Part shown: in pieces, positions 52,204 through 61,346 of the stretch
How positions within the stretch are numbered: position 1 is the first letter of the stretch
Layout of the letters: every line of letters starts with the position of its first letter
Source: Phytoactinopolyspora limicola
GTDB lineage: Bacteria; Actinomycetota; Actinomycetes; Jiangellales; Jiangellaceae
NCBI RefSeq assembly: GCF_011320225.1
Contig: NZ_JAAOEN010000002.1
Coordinates: 1-64,000 of the forward strand
Direction of reading: 5' to 3'
Length of the DNA stretch: 64,000 nt
Notes under the pieces: generated by a model
The model's database searches: none
What the model saw: only the letters and a program-made list of their open reading frames with translations
What the model was told of the DNA's origin: nothing
Position numbers and translations under genes: made by a program

Positions 52204-55200
52204 GATCCGACCACCGCGATCAGGTCACCAGCTTCTACCCGGCGTGACTCCGTCACCACCAGCCGGGTGATCCGCCCACTCACCGCCGCGGTGATGGACG
52301 CCTCCAACTTCATGGCCTCGATGGTGGCCACGGTCTGCCCGGCCTCCACGGCGTCCCCCTCGGCCACCGCGGGCGTCACCACCCCAGCGAAGGGAACCGC
52401 CACGTGGTTCGGATTCTTCGGGTCGGCCTTCTCCGTCTCCGGCACATCCGCCGCGATCGCGCGATCGCGCACCCACACCGGCCGCAACTGCCCGTTGAGC
52501 GTACACATCACCGTGCGGATGCCGCGTTCGTCGGCGTCGCCGATGGCCTCCAGCCGCGCGATCACCCGGACGCCGGTGCCGATCTCCATCACGGACTCGT
52601 CCCCCGGCCGGAGCCCGTACAGGTAGTCGACGGTGTCCAGCACGGACAGATCGCCGTACGTCTGGCGCATCTCCCCGAATCGCGCGGCCGGACCAGCGAA
52701 GAGCAGCCGGTTCAGTGCTTCCTGGCGGTCCCGGCCCGGCTGTTCCAGGACCTTGTGGTCGGCGTCGTCGAGCTCCGTCAGCCCCAGCTCCGGTTCCCGG
52801 CCTTCCAACGCCTTGCTGCGCAGCGGCTCCGGCCAGCCACCAGGTGGGTCCCCCAGCTCACCAGCGAGAAACCCGATCACCGAGTCGGGGATGTCGAACC
52901 GGCGTGGCTCGGCCTCGAACTCGGCCGGGTCCGCGCCGAGCGCCACCAGGTGCAACGCGAGATCGCCCACGACCTTGCTGGACGGCGTCACCTTGACCAG
53001 GCGCCCCAGCATCCGGTCCGCCGCGGCATACATGCGCTCGATCTGTTCGAACCGCTCGCCCAGCCCGAGTGCGATGGCCTGCTGCCGGAGGTTGCTGAGC
53101 TGGCCACCCGGGATCTCGTGGTCGTAGACCCGCCCGGTGGGCCCAGGTAGGCCGGACTCGAACGGTGCATACATCCGGCGCACCGCCTCCCAGTACGGCT
53201 CATAGTCTTGCGCCGCGCGCAGATCCAGGCCGGTGTCGCGCTCGGTGTGCCGTAAGGCTGCGATCAGCGCCGACATCGGAGGCTGGCTGGTGGTACCGGC
53301 CATGGACGCACACGCGACGTCGACGGCGTCCACACCCGCGTCGATGGCAGCGGTGAGAGTGGCGAGCTGACCGCCCGCGGTGTCGTGGGTATGCAGGTGC
53401 ACGGGCAGGTCGAACCGCTCACGCAACGCCGCCACCAGACGTTTCGCCGCCGGGGGTCGCAGCAGGCCGGCCATGTCCTTGATGGCGAGCACGTGTGCGC
53501 CGGCCGTCACCATCCGCTCGGCGAGGGCCAGGTAGTAGTCAAGGGTGTAGAGGCGCTCGCCCGGGTCGGACAGGTCAGCGGTGTAGCACAACGCCACCTC
53601 GGCCAGGGCCGTGCCGGTCTCGCGGACGGCGTCGATGGCCGGGCGCATCTGCTCGACGTCGTTGAGCGCGTCGAAGATCCGGAACACGTCGACACCGGAG
53701 CGGACGGCCTCGTCCACGAAGGCCCGGGTGACCTGTTCGGGGTAGGGCGTGTACCCGACGGTGTTCCGTCCTCGGAGCAGCATCTGCAGAGCGACGTTCG
53801 GGACCTCCTCGCGCAGCGCCGCCAGCCGCTCCCACGGGTCCTCACCCAGAAAGCGGAGGGCGACGTCGTAGGTGGCGCCGCCCCAGGCTTCCAGGCTCCA
53901 GAGGCCGCTCAGCCGGCGCGCCACATACGGCGCCGCCGTGACCAGGTCTTTGGTGCGGACCCGGGTGGCCAGCAGAGACTGGTGGGCGTCGCGGAAGGTG
54001 GTATCGGTGACCGCTACTCCGACGCGTTCGCGCAACTCTCGGGCGAACACCTCCGGCCCGAGCGCGCGTAGCCGCTGCCGGGTGCCGTCCGGGACCGGCT
54101 CGGAACTATCCAGCGACGGCAACTTGTCACCTGGAACGACGGTGACCGGGGCGGTGCCATGTGGACGGTTCACCGTCACGTCGGCCAGCCATTGCAGCAG
54201 CCGGGTGCCTCTGTCGGCGCTCGTGCGCGCCTGTAGCAGATGTGGCCGCTCGTCGATGAACGCCGTGGTCGCGCGGCCGGCCACGAAGTCGTCCTCGTCG
54301 AGCACCGCCTGCAAGAACGGGATGTTGGTGGACACACCCCGGATCCGGAACTCCGCCAATGCCCGACGGGCCCGTCGTACCGCCGCCTCCAGGTCCCGCC
54401 CCCGGCAGGTGAGCTTGACCAGCATGGAGTCAAAATGGGCGCTGACCTCGGCGTTGGCGTGGGTGGTGCCGCCGTCCAGGCGGACCCCCGCACCGCCCGG
54501 AGACCGATAGGCGGTGATCCGTCCGGTGTCGGGCCGGAACCCGTTGGCGGGGTCTTCGGTGGTGATGCGGGTCTGCATGGCGGTGCCGTTGCAGTGCGTC
54601 GATTCCTGCGTCAGGCCCAATTCGGCGAGCGTGGCACCGGCGGCGATCCGCAGCTGCGACTGCACGAGGTCGACGTCGGTGACTTCCTCGGTGACCGTGT
54701 GCTCTACCTGGATCCGCGGGTTCATCTCGATGAAGACATGTTCGCCGGCGCGGTCGCCCGCGGTGTCGACCAGGAATTCGACGGTGCCCGCATTGACGTA
54801 GCCAATCGATCGGGCGAACGTCAAGGCGTCGGCGTGCAGCCTGGAGCGGAGTTCGTCGTCGAGCCCGGGAGCCGGTGCGATCTCGATGACCTTCTGGTGC
54901 CGACGCTGCACCGAGCAATCCCGCTCGAACAGGTGAATGGTGTCACCGGTGCCATCGGCGAGCACCTGCACCTCTATATGCCGCGGCCGAAGCACCGCCT
55001 GCTCGCAGAAGACGGTGGCATCGCCGAAGGCCGCCTGGGCTTCCCGCATGGCGGCGGCGAGCGCGTCGGGCAACTCCCGTGGATCGTCCACCCGTCGCAT
55101 CCCTCGGCCGCCGCCCCCGGCAACCGCCTTGACGAAGAGCGGGAACCCGATCGGCTCCGCCGCGGCCACCAGTTCGTCCACGTCAGCCGAGGGGGCGGTC

Positions 55201-55601
55201 GAGCGTAGTACCGGTACCCCGGCCGACCTGGCCGCCGCCACCGCCCGCACCTTGTTGCCCGCCAGCTCGAGCACCTCCGGCGGCGGGCCAACGAACGTGA
55301 TGCCATGCTCGGCGCACGCGCGAGCAAGGTCGGGGTTCTCGGACAAGAACCCGTACCCCGGGTAGACGGCATCGGCACCGCACTCGGTAGCCACCCGGAC
55401 GATCTCGTCGACATCTAGGTAAGCCCGCACCGGGCGGCCCGGCTCGCCGATCAGGTAGGCCTCGTCCGCCTTGAGGCGGTGCACCGAGTCGCGGTCCTCA
55501 TGCGGAAACACCGCAACCGTGCGGGCGCGCAACTCGTATGCGGCCCGAAAGGCACGTACGGCGATCTCGCCCCGATTGGCCACCAGCACCTTGGCGAACA
55601 T
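52200..55601 (-). CDS. pyc: Pyruvate carboxylase
   Basis: Biotin enzyme making oxaloacetate from pyruvate and bicarbonate. 1133 aa from ATG 55601 with GGGAGG upstream; the ORF reaches further but without support. Biotin carboxylase domain (about 3-450) with GGGGRGMRRV and EHTVTEEVTDVD; carboxyltransferase domain (about 535-810) with TTFRDAHQSLLATRVR and AWGGATYDVALRFL; PYC/OADA region; and a C-terminal biotinyl domain with EAMKLE where Lys1098 would be biotinylated (MKL in place of the usual MKM). Start of a two-gene unit with the amidohydrolase. Confidence 0.97.
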   Translation of the reverse strand: MFAKVLVANRGEIAVRAFRAAYELRARTVAVFPHEDRDSVHRLKADEAYLIGEPGRPVRAYLDVDEIVRVATECGADAVYPGYGFLSENPDLARACAEHGITFVGPPPEVLELAGNKVRAVAAARSAGVPVLRSTAPSADVDELVAAAEPIGFPLFVKAVAGGGGRGMRRVDDPRELPDALAAAMREAQAAFGDATVFCEQAVLRPRHIEVQVLADGTGDTIHLFERDCSVQRRHQKVIEIAPAPGLDDELRSRLHADALTFARSIGYVNAGTVEFLVDTAGDRAGEHVFIEMNPRIQVEHTVTEEVTDVDLVQSQLRIAAGATLAELGLTQESTHCNGTAMQTRITTEDPANGFRPDTGRITAYRSPGGAGVRLDGGTTHANAEVSAHFDSMLVKLTCRGRDLEAAVRRARRALAEFRIRGVSTNIPFLQAVLDEDDFVAGRATTAFIDERPHLLQARTSADRGTRLLQWLADVTVNRPHGTAPVTVVPGDKLPSLDSSEPVPDGTRQRLRALGPEVFARELRERVGVAVTDTTFRDAHQSLLATRVRTKDLVTAAPYVARRLSGLWSLEAWGGATYDVALRFLGEDPWERLAALREEVPNVALQMLLRGRNTVGYTPYPEQVTRAFVDEAVRSGVDVFRIFDALNDVEQMRPAIDAVRETGTALAEVALCYTADLSDPGERLYTLDYYLALAERMVTAGAHVLAIKDMAGLLRPPAAKRLVAALRERFDLPVHLHTHDTAGGQLATLTAAIDAGVDAVDVACASMAGTTSQPPMSALIAALRHTERDTGLDLRAAQDYEPYWEAVRRMYAPFESGLPGPTGRVYDHEIPGGQLSNLRQQAIALGLGERFEQIERMYAAADRMLGRLVKVTPSSKVVGDLALHLVALGADPAEFEAEPRRFDIPDSVIGFLAGELGDPPGGWPEPLRSKALEGREPELGLTELDDADHKVLEQPGRDRQEALNRLLFAGPAARFGEMRQTYGDLSVLDTVDYLYGLRPGDESVMEIGTGVRVIARLEAIGDADERGIRTVMCTLNGQLRPVWVRDRAIAADVPETEKADPKNPNHVAVPFAGVVTPAVAEGDAVEAGQTVATIEAMKLEASITAAVSGRITRLVVTESRRVEAGDLIAVVGS

Positions 55602-55778
55602 CCAGCCTCCCGTCTCAGCCCTATCGGTGGACACCAGCAGTCCGGACACATCGTATTCAGACCGGCGTTTCCGCCGTCTGGAACGCACGCTCCGTGAGAC
55701 TGTCCCGCCATGGGTGGGAGCACGCCGCTCTCGGCGCTAGAGCGTCTGACGCGGGTGTGGTCCACGCAGGGCACTTAG

Positions 55779-55941
55779 GAACCCGCGCGAATAGGGATTC
55801 GCCGGGCTCGCGTGCCCAGGCATCCTGGCTAGCGTCGTTGGAAGTCAGTCGACGCACAAACCCAGTGCGACTCCTTCCACCGCCTCGCTATCCAGGCGCC
55901 CGGCCCCGCTCCCCATCCGGCGCCCCTATTCGCGCGGGTTC
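55779..55941. mobile_element. MITE-like element, copy 2 (163 bp, inverted)
   Basis: Same 163-bp element as at 49548-49710 in opposite orientation: 18-bp terminal inverted repeats GAACCCGCGCGAATAGGG, three differences in total. Flanks read CTTAG on the left and TAAC on the right, so no clear target duplication. The open frames crossing it are by-products. The two copies bracket glpK2, the amidohydrolase and pyc. Confidence 0.85.
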
Positions 55942-56015
55942 TAACATCATCGAATGCCGCGAATCGCCCCAGAGACTCCGCTGACCTCCGCTGGCTGCGT
56001 CGACCTGCTCCCGCG

Positions 56016-57308
56016 ATGAGCAGCCTCGTCCGGATCGGGCGCCCACCGGCCATCAGCGCGCTGCGCCTCATCTTCACCACCGCCGTACCGGCCGCCGCGC
56101 TGTTGGCGTGGTTCACCGTCGACCTCTTCGCCGGCGCCCCGCTGCCGTACCTGTCCGCTCTAGCCTGCTGGGTCGCGATCCTGCCGGGTGGCATCCTGCT
56201 CTATTTCACCCTGGCCTACCGCTCGGTCGCTGTCGATCTCGCGACCGGCTCCGTGCGCCTAGGACGGACGACGGTCCCGTTGAGCACGATCACCAGGGCC
56301 TGGCGGCAAACGAGCCGCGGGCGGCATGCGGAGTACATCTCCTATCGCTTCCAGTCGACCGAGGGCCCGTGGGGTAGGGTGCACGTCGCGGGCCGTCCCC
56401 TGCCCGGCCTCAGCGACGACGACCGCACCCACCTAGCGCAGTTCATCGAGGCGTTACCGCTGGTGGATCCGTCGGACACCGACGGACTCCGGGCCGAGCA
56501 GCGTCTCCTGGCCGACGCACGGTACGGCGGCCGGACACCGGCCAGCCGAGCCATGTTGCTCGCAGAGCTGGCCGGAAGGCCGGTTCCAGAGCCCACCCGC
56601 CGGACGATCTCCGGTGCCGGACGACGCCTCCAGCACGCCTGGGCCCAGGACGACGCCGACGCGGCGGAGTTCTCGCAGCACCAGCCAACCGGGGTAAACA
56701 CGCTGCGCCGATATGCCGGACGACTGACGGTGGCCGCCCTGACCTTGGCCGGAACGGCGATCTTCGTGGCCGCTATCGGCGAGCAGGTCGCCGGCGGGGA
56801 CCTACCGGCCGACGTCAACACCGTGGCGGCGGTGGGTGTCTTGGCCGCGCTCGGGCTCGGCGTGGTGGCCGGGCTCATCTACTGCCTCGCGGCCGACGCC
56901 GATACTCGTCGTCGCCAGCAGGCGGTCCTGGCGTGGCTGGAGGATCGCGACGCCGACCAGACCACCCGTGGGCTACCGCCGGAGATGCTGCGCCCGTTCA
57001 CGGGCACGCCCTCTGGAGAACGCGCCAGAACCTTCGGGGTTGGCGCCTGGGGAATTCTCGGCATGTTCGGGATCATCGGAGGGCCGGTGGCCTGGTCCGT
57101 CGATCCGGACCTCCCCTTCGAGGTCGGCCTCGTGCTGCTTCTGGTCGGCCTGATCGCGACGGCGATGGCAGTGCGGCTAGCGGTAAGAATCCACCGCGCG
57201 CGCCGCCGCGCCAACATCCTCGCCGTGCGGCTCGGAGGCGATCGCCTCCTGGCCGAGTCCGGTGGCCTTCCGCTACCGCCAACGCCGAAGGGACGTCGAG
57301 TGCCGTGA
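56016..57308 (+). CDS. Membrane protein of unknown function
   Basis: 430 aa from ATG 56016. Six hydrophobic segments: two at the N-terminus (about 17-38, 46-68), two in the middle (about 240-262, 270-292), two near the C-terminus (about 345-363, 370-390). Soluble stretches in between contain a PH-like segment (RSVAVDLATGSVRLGRTTVPLSTI) and an Asp/Arg-rich helical region. No family could be recognised. The stop overlaps the PucR gene start (GTGA), so they are co-expressed; a sensory partnership is possible but only inferred. Confidence 0.7.
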   Translation: MSSLVRIGRPPAISALRLIFTTAVPAAALLAWFTVDLFAGAPLPYLSALACWVAILPGGILLYFTLAYRSVAVDLATGSVRLGRTTVPLSTITRAWRQTSRGRHAEYISYRFQSTEGPWGRVHVAGRPLPGLSDDDRTHLAQFIEALPLVDPSDTDGLRAEQRLLADARYGGRTPASRAMLLAELAGRPVPEPTRRTISGAGRRLQHAWAQDDADAAEFSQHQPTGVNTLRRYAGRLTVAALTLAGTAIFVAAIGEQVAGGDLPADVNTVAAVGVLAALGLGVVAGLIYCLAADADTRRRQQAVLAWLEDRDADQTTRGLPPEMLRPFTGTPSGERARTFGVGAWGILGMFGIIGGPVAWSVDPDLPFEVGLVLLLVGLIATAMAVRLAVRIHRARRRANILAVRLGGDRLLAESGGLPLPPTPKGRRVP

Positions 57309-58945
57309 GCCTCACCGTGCGTCAGGTCCTGGCCTTACCCGAGGTGCGCCGCGGCCGGCCACGCCTGCTAGCCGGCGATGAGCGGCTCGACAATCCGGTG
57401 CGCTGGGTGCATGTAAGCGAACTCCCGGACATCGCCCCGCTCTTGCACGGCGGTGAACTCATCCTGACCACGGGGATCGCGCTGGACGGAGCCGAAACGG
57501 AGCTGACGCGATACGTCGACGCCCTCGCCGCCGCACAAGCGAGCGGCCTAGTGATCGAGCTCGGACGGCGCTTCGGCGAGCTACCCACGTCGCTCGTGGC
57601 TGCCGCTCGCCGCCACGACCTACCGCTCGTGGCTCTGGAGCAGGAGGTCCCGTTCGTCCGCATCACCGAAGCGGTCCACAGCATCATCGTGGACTCCCAG
57701 GTGAGGCTGCTACGTGACTCCGAAACGGTGCATCGACGCTTCACCGAACTGACTCTCGAAGGCGCCGACACCGAGACCATCCTGGCCAACATCAGCCAAC
57801 TGACCGGCCGCCCCGTCGTCATGGAGAATCTGGCTCACCAGGTGCTCGGCTGCGAGAACGCCGGGGTGCCGATCAAGGAGCTGCTGGACGACTGGGAATC
57901 GCGGTCCCGGTTCGTGCGGCCGACCGAGCCGACCCAGGTGGTGGCCATGCCCGACCGGTGGCTGGTGACGACCATCGGGGCCCGCGGTTCACAGTGGGGT
58001 CGGCTGTTCTTGCGGCTCGACGGAGCGCCGTCGTCGCTCGACGTGGTCGCGCTGGAACGGGGTGCCGGGGCGCTGGTGATGAACCGGATGATGGAGCGTG
58101 AACAATCCAGCCTAGAACGGATGACCCACCGAAGTGTGATCGACGACATCCGCGCCGGCACGTCGGCCACGGATGACGACACCGCCCTCCGCGCGGCGGC
58201 CCTCGGTGTCCCGCTCGGCCAGCGGCCGCTGATCGGCGCCATGGCCCGCATATCGGACCGGCCGGCCGGCGGCGAGCTGGCCCTGGAGGCCAGGGTCCGC
58301 GACGTCGCGGAGACCATCGCGGCTGCTGCCCGCGAAGCCGGCGTCCCAGCACTCGTGGGAGCGGTCGGCCAGGACGAGATCGCGATGGTGCTGACGCTGC
58401 CGACTGGGCCGCACAACACCGACGAGGTGTTGCGGCGGGTGATGCGCCGGGTCCGGGAATCCATGGCCGTGGCCACCCCGGGGGCGGGGGTCTCCCTCGC
58501 CGTCGGCACCGTAGTGGACACCGTGGCCGGGCTGCGGCGCTCCCTCGCCGAGGCGAGACAGGTGGCCCTCGCGGCGCCTGGATTACCCGGCGAGAAGCTC
58601 TACCACGAACTATCCGACATCCATATCCGCGGGTTGCTCTATCTGCTGGGTGACGACCCTCGGCTACAGATGTTCGTCGAGCACGAACTGGGCCCGTTGC
58701 TGATGCACGACAGCGCACATCGCACCGACCTCGTGGCTGCTCTGGCCGGGTATCTGGCGCACGGCCGCAACAAGTCCGCCGCGGCTGAAGCCGCCGGCAT
58801 GAGCAGGCCCGCCTTCTACCAGCGGCTCGACCGCATCGAGCGGATCCTGCGGACCGATCTCGATGCGGTCGAGGCGTGCCTATCGCTGCACGTGGCGGTC
58901 GTCGCCCTGGATGTTCTCCGGCACCGCCCCTCCCTCTCCCCATGA
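57305..58945 (+). CDS. PucR family transcriptional regulator
   Basis: 546 aa from GTG 57305. N-terminal PucR domain (about 3-125; LTVRQVLALPEVRRG, GELILTTGIAL), a GGDEF-like central region, and C-terminal helix-turn-helix (about 480-520; LAGYLAHGRNKSAAAEAAGM). PucR proteins regulate purine or amino-acid/amine catabolism. The neighbouring P1-family peptidase could be a target but lies in convergent orientation. Its stop (58943-58945) is in the class C palindrome. Confidence 0.9.
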   Translation: MSLTVRQVLALPEVRRGRPRLLAGDERLDNPVRWVHVSELPDIAPLLHGGELILTTGIALDGAETELTRYVDALAAAQASGLVIELGRRFGELPTSLVAAARRHDLPLVALEQEVPFVRITEAVHSIIVDSQVRLLRDSETVHRRFTELTLEGADTETILANISQLTGRPVVMENLAHQVLGCENAGVPIKELLDDWESRSRFVRPTEPTQVVAMPDRWLVTTIGARGSQWGRLFLRLDGAPSSLDVVALERGAGALVMNRMMEREQSSLERMTHRSVIDDIRAGTSATDDDTALRAAALGVPLGQRPLIGAMARISDRPAGGELALEARVRDVAETIAAAAREAGVPALVGAVGQDEIAMVLTLPTGPHNTDEVLRRVMRRVRESMAVATPGAGVSLAVGTVVDTVAGLRRSLAEARQVALAAPGLPGEKLYHELSDIHIRGLLYLLGDDPRLQMFVEHELGPLLMHDSAHRTDLVAALAGYLAHGRNKSAAAEAAGMSRPAFYQRLDRIERILRTDLDAVEACLSLHVAVVALDVLRHRPSLSP

Positions 58946-58996
58946 TCATGAACACTTTGCCGTGTCATGACACGGCAAAGTGTTCATGATCATGGG
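58939..58996. repeat. Class C palindrome (58 bp, perfect)
   Basis: Arms begin CCCATGATCATGAACACTTT and meet at GTGTCATGACAC without a loop. Unrelated to classes A and B except for the outer ATGATCAT. It lies between convergent genes and contains the TGA of the PucR gene; the peptidase gene stops eight bases outside. Confidence 0.88.
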
Positions 58997-59003
58997 AGGG
59001 GGA

Positions 59004-60266
59004 TCAACGGGGGTGGCGTACCGCCTGAGCGATCCACGTGAGCAGGCCGGTCGAGCCACCGTTGGAAGCGACCGCCGGTGCCACCACCGCGGAATCGTCG
59101 GAGTCCCTGGTGGTGTTATCGCTGGTGTCGGTGGTCGTGCTCGCCGCGCCCGGCCGGTCCCGGTGCTTGCACGCGCTCGGGTACCGGTCGCAGTAAGACC
59201 GGTGGTTGCCGATGGTCTCGGTCTCCAGCATCGCGTGGACGACGGCCCGGCCGAGGGCGTCCGCGCCGGCGTTGTAGATCTGGCTGAGCTCGTTGTTCGA
59301 CAGGCCCCCGGCCGGCGTGGTGGTGGCCATGGCGAACACGGTGTCACCGTCGCCGAGGTTGTGAACCGGCCGGATGGAGCGGGCCAGCCCGCTGTTGGCG
59401 ATCATCGCCATCCGCTGCGCCTGGGTCTGGTCGAGTGGTGCGTCGGTGGCGACGACGGCGATGGTCGTGTTGAACGGCTCCTCGGACATTCCCTCCACCG
59501 ACGCGGCATTCCCCGGCCGGGCGTCCGGGCAGTCGCGTTTGTTCGGTTTGGTGAGGTTGAACTCGTTCCCGATCTCGAGGAACTCCGCATAGGGCCGGCA
59601 GGTGTCCGGGTTCACCGGCGAACCGCCCGGGTTGAGCCCGACGATGGCGCCGACGCGGTATCCGTTGGGTAGCTCGATGCTCGCTGATCCGAGGCCCCAA
59701 TTGGCCCCCATTCCGGCACCGACCCGCCCCATCTCGACGGGGTCGGTGCTGGCGTTCTCCGCCGCTAGGTAGCCGAACTCGGCATCCGGACGGGCCTGGA
59801 AGTCGCCGCCACGGCCGAGGTCGTAGAGGATCGCCGACGGCACGATCGGCACCACGCCGCCGCCCACCGGGTATCCGACCCCGCGCTCCTCCAGCCACCG
59901 CATCACACCGGAGGCCGCGTCCAACCCATAGGCGCTGCCGCCGCTGAGCACCACGGCGTGGGCCTCGGTGACGAGTCCGCCCGGCTCCAGTAAGTCGGTC
60001 TCCTTCGTCCCCGGGCCACCACCTTGCTGGCTGTAGCCGGTGGTGGCGCCGTCCTCGGTCAGGATGACCGTGGTTCCGGTGCGGTAACCGTCACCGAACT
60101 GGGTGTACTGCCCGACCTTGATGCCAGGCACGTCGGTGATGGTGTTGCTCAACTCGTCCGGGTCAGCCTGCGCCGGCGCCGTCAGCGCGAACAGCAAAGC
60201 TCCCGCCGCGGCGACGGCGAGCGGCGCGCGGACCCGGCGGAATCGTCGAGTGAGGTTCTGGGACAC
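59004..60266 (-). CDS. Secreted P1 family peptidase (DmpA/BapA type)
   Basis: N-terminal-nucleophile aminopeptidase, self-cleaving. 420 aa with an N-terminal signal peptide ending around APAQA (about residue 34), so it is exported. Typical P1 blocks: GIKVGQYT, LSGGSAYGLDAASGVMRWLEERG, GRGGDFQARPDAEFGYLAA, and the probable cleavage/nucleophile site FNTTIAVVATDA near residue 270. The C-terminus is a Thr/Asp/Ser-rich tail with a final hydrophobic stretch (STGLLTWIAQAV), perhaps a weak membrane anchor. Substrate unknown. Confidence 0.88.
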   Translation of the reverse strand: MSQNLTRRFRRVRAPLAVAAAGALLFALTAPAQADPDELSNTITDVPGIKVGQYTQFGDGYRTGTTVILTEDGATTGYSQQGGGPGTKETDLLEPGGLVTEAHAVVLSGGSAYGLDAASGVMRWLEERGVGYPVGGGVVPIVPSAILYDLGRGGDFQARPDAEFGYLAAENASTDPVEMGRVGAGMGANWGLGSASIELPNGYRVGAIVGLNPGGSPVNPDTCRPYAEFLEIGNEFNLTKPNKRDCPDARPGNAASVEGMSEEPFNTTIAVVATDAPLDQTQAQRMAMIANSGLARSIRPVHNLGDGDTVFAMATTTPAGGLSNNELSQIYNAGADALGRAVVHAMLETETIGNHRSYCDRYPSACKHRDRPGAASTTTDTSDNTTRDSDDSAVVAPAVASNGGSTGLLTWIAQAVRHPR

Positions 60267-60387
60267 GTCGGCCTCCCGTGGATGCGATCGTGGTTGCCCA
60301 GAGTCTCGACGTGGTGACGCTCAGTGAACAAGAGACACTCTGTAATAGTGGATCAGCAATAACTAACACCATGGAACATTTCCACGA

Positions 60388-61185
60388 TCACAGTAGCGCC
60401 GACGGGTGGACCGTTCCGGGCGGCGGAACCTCCTCCAGCAACGCCTGCAGCAGCCGTCGTTCTCCCACCGGCACGTACTCGGCGTAGTACGCGTAGAGAG
60501 AGTGCCGGGCCAGCCGAGCCGCGCGCTCGCCATCGCGCTCGCGCAACGCGTGGAGGACCTCCGCATGATGATTCAGCGACTTGCGCATCAGCGCCCGTCG
60601 GTCCGGACTGTCGGCGATCTTGTGTGCGATGAGCCCCACGACGACCCCCCGCACGACGTCGCTACAGACCTGGATCAACGTGCTGCCGCTACCCCGCGCC
60701 ACCGCGTCGTGGAAAGCGACGTCGGCCTGGCTGAACTCGACGTACCCCTCGTCGATCGCCTGCTCCATCCGGGCCATGGCGGCCTCCATCTCGGCCACCT
60801 GCTCATCCGTGGCCAGCTTCGCGGCCAGCAAATTCGCCCAGCTGTCCAGCAACATCCGAAACTGTACGAGCTCACCCAAGCCCACCTGGTCGGTGCGGAC
60901 CAGCCGCGTCACGGACTTACGCAGCGTGGTGGGCGAGAACTCCAGGATCTCCGGCCCCGCGGGATCACCGGGCCGGGACCGGACCAGCCCGTTGCTCTCC
61001 AGAACGCGCAACGCCTCCCGCACCGTGGAGCGGCTCACCCCGAACTCGGCCATCAGTGCCCGCTCACTGGGTAGCCGGTCCCCCGGCCGCAGCTGGCCGC
61101 GCAGCACGTGCTCCTCGATCTGTTCGACCACCCGCTCGTAGGCGCGCACCGGCCGGACCCGCTCGAACTTCACCTCGCCTGCCAT
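60388..61185 (-). CDS. FadR/GntR family transcriptional regulator
   Basis: 265 aa from ATG 61185; the ORF further upstream lacks support and reads through the operator. N-terminal winged helix (LRPGDRLPSERALMAEFGVSRSTVREALRVLE, about 31-62) followed by an FCD effector domain (FRMLLDSWANLLAA, ADVAFHDAVARGSG, HHAEVLHALRERD). FCD regulators bind carboxylic acids. A near-perfect operator stands in the space before the divergent dehydrogenase gene, so it probably represses that operon and itself. Confidence 0.92.
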   Translation of the reverse strand: MAGEVKFERVRPVRAYERVVEQIEEHVLRGQLRPGDRLPSERALMAEFGVSRSTVREALRVLESNGLVRSRPGDPAGPEILEFSPTTLRKSVTRLVRTDQVGLGELVQFRMLLDSWANLLAAKLATDEQVAEMEAAMARMEQAIDEGYVEFSQADVAFHDAVARGSGSTLIQVCSDVVRGVVVGLIAHKIADSPDRRALMRKSLNHHAEVLHALRERDGERAARLARHSLYAYYAEYVPVGERRLLQALLEEVPPPGTVHPSALL

Positions 61186-61263
61186 CCAGCGCTCCGCTCT
61201 ACGTCTCGGGCCCGGACCTTGACAGCCTGGGCCGGCCATGCAACCGTACCTATTCCTCACTAA

Positions 61264-61286
61264 GGCTACTGGTCCGACCAGTAGCC
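61264..61286. promoter_or_regulatory. FadR-type operator, 10-3-10 inverted repeat
   Basis: GGCTACTGGT-CCG-ACCAGTAGCC is a perfect inverted repeat containing the FadR/GntR-family core TGGTCCGACCA. It is 61 bases before the dehydrogenase start and 79 before the regulator start, central to both promoters. Confidence 0.75.
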
Positions 61287-61346
61287 TACGAGGTTTCAAG
61301 CCCGGAATCCTGGTCCGCAAGGCAGGGCGATAGGTAGGCAGGTTCG

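Noticed and set aside
49548-55941. Composite transposon formed by the two 163-bp elements
   Set aside because: No transposase gene is inside the segment, the flanks at the outer ends show no shared target duplication, and the genes inside are ordinary metabolic genes.
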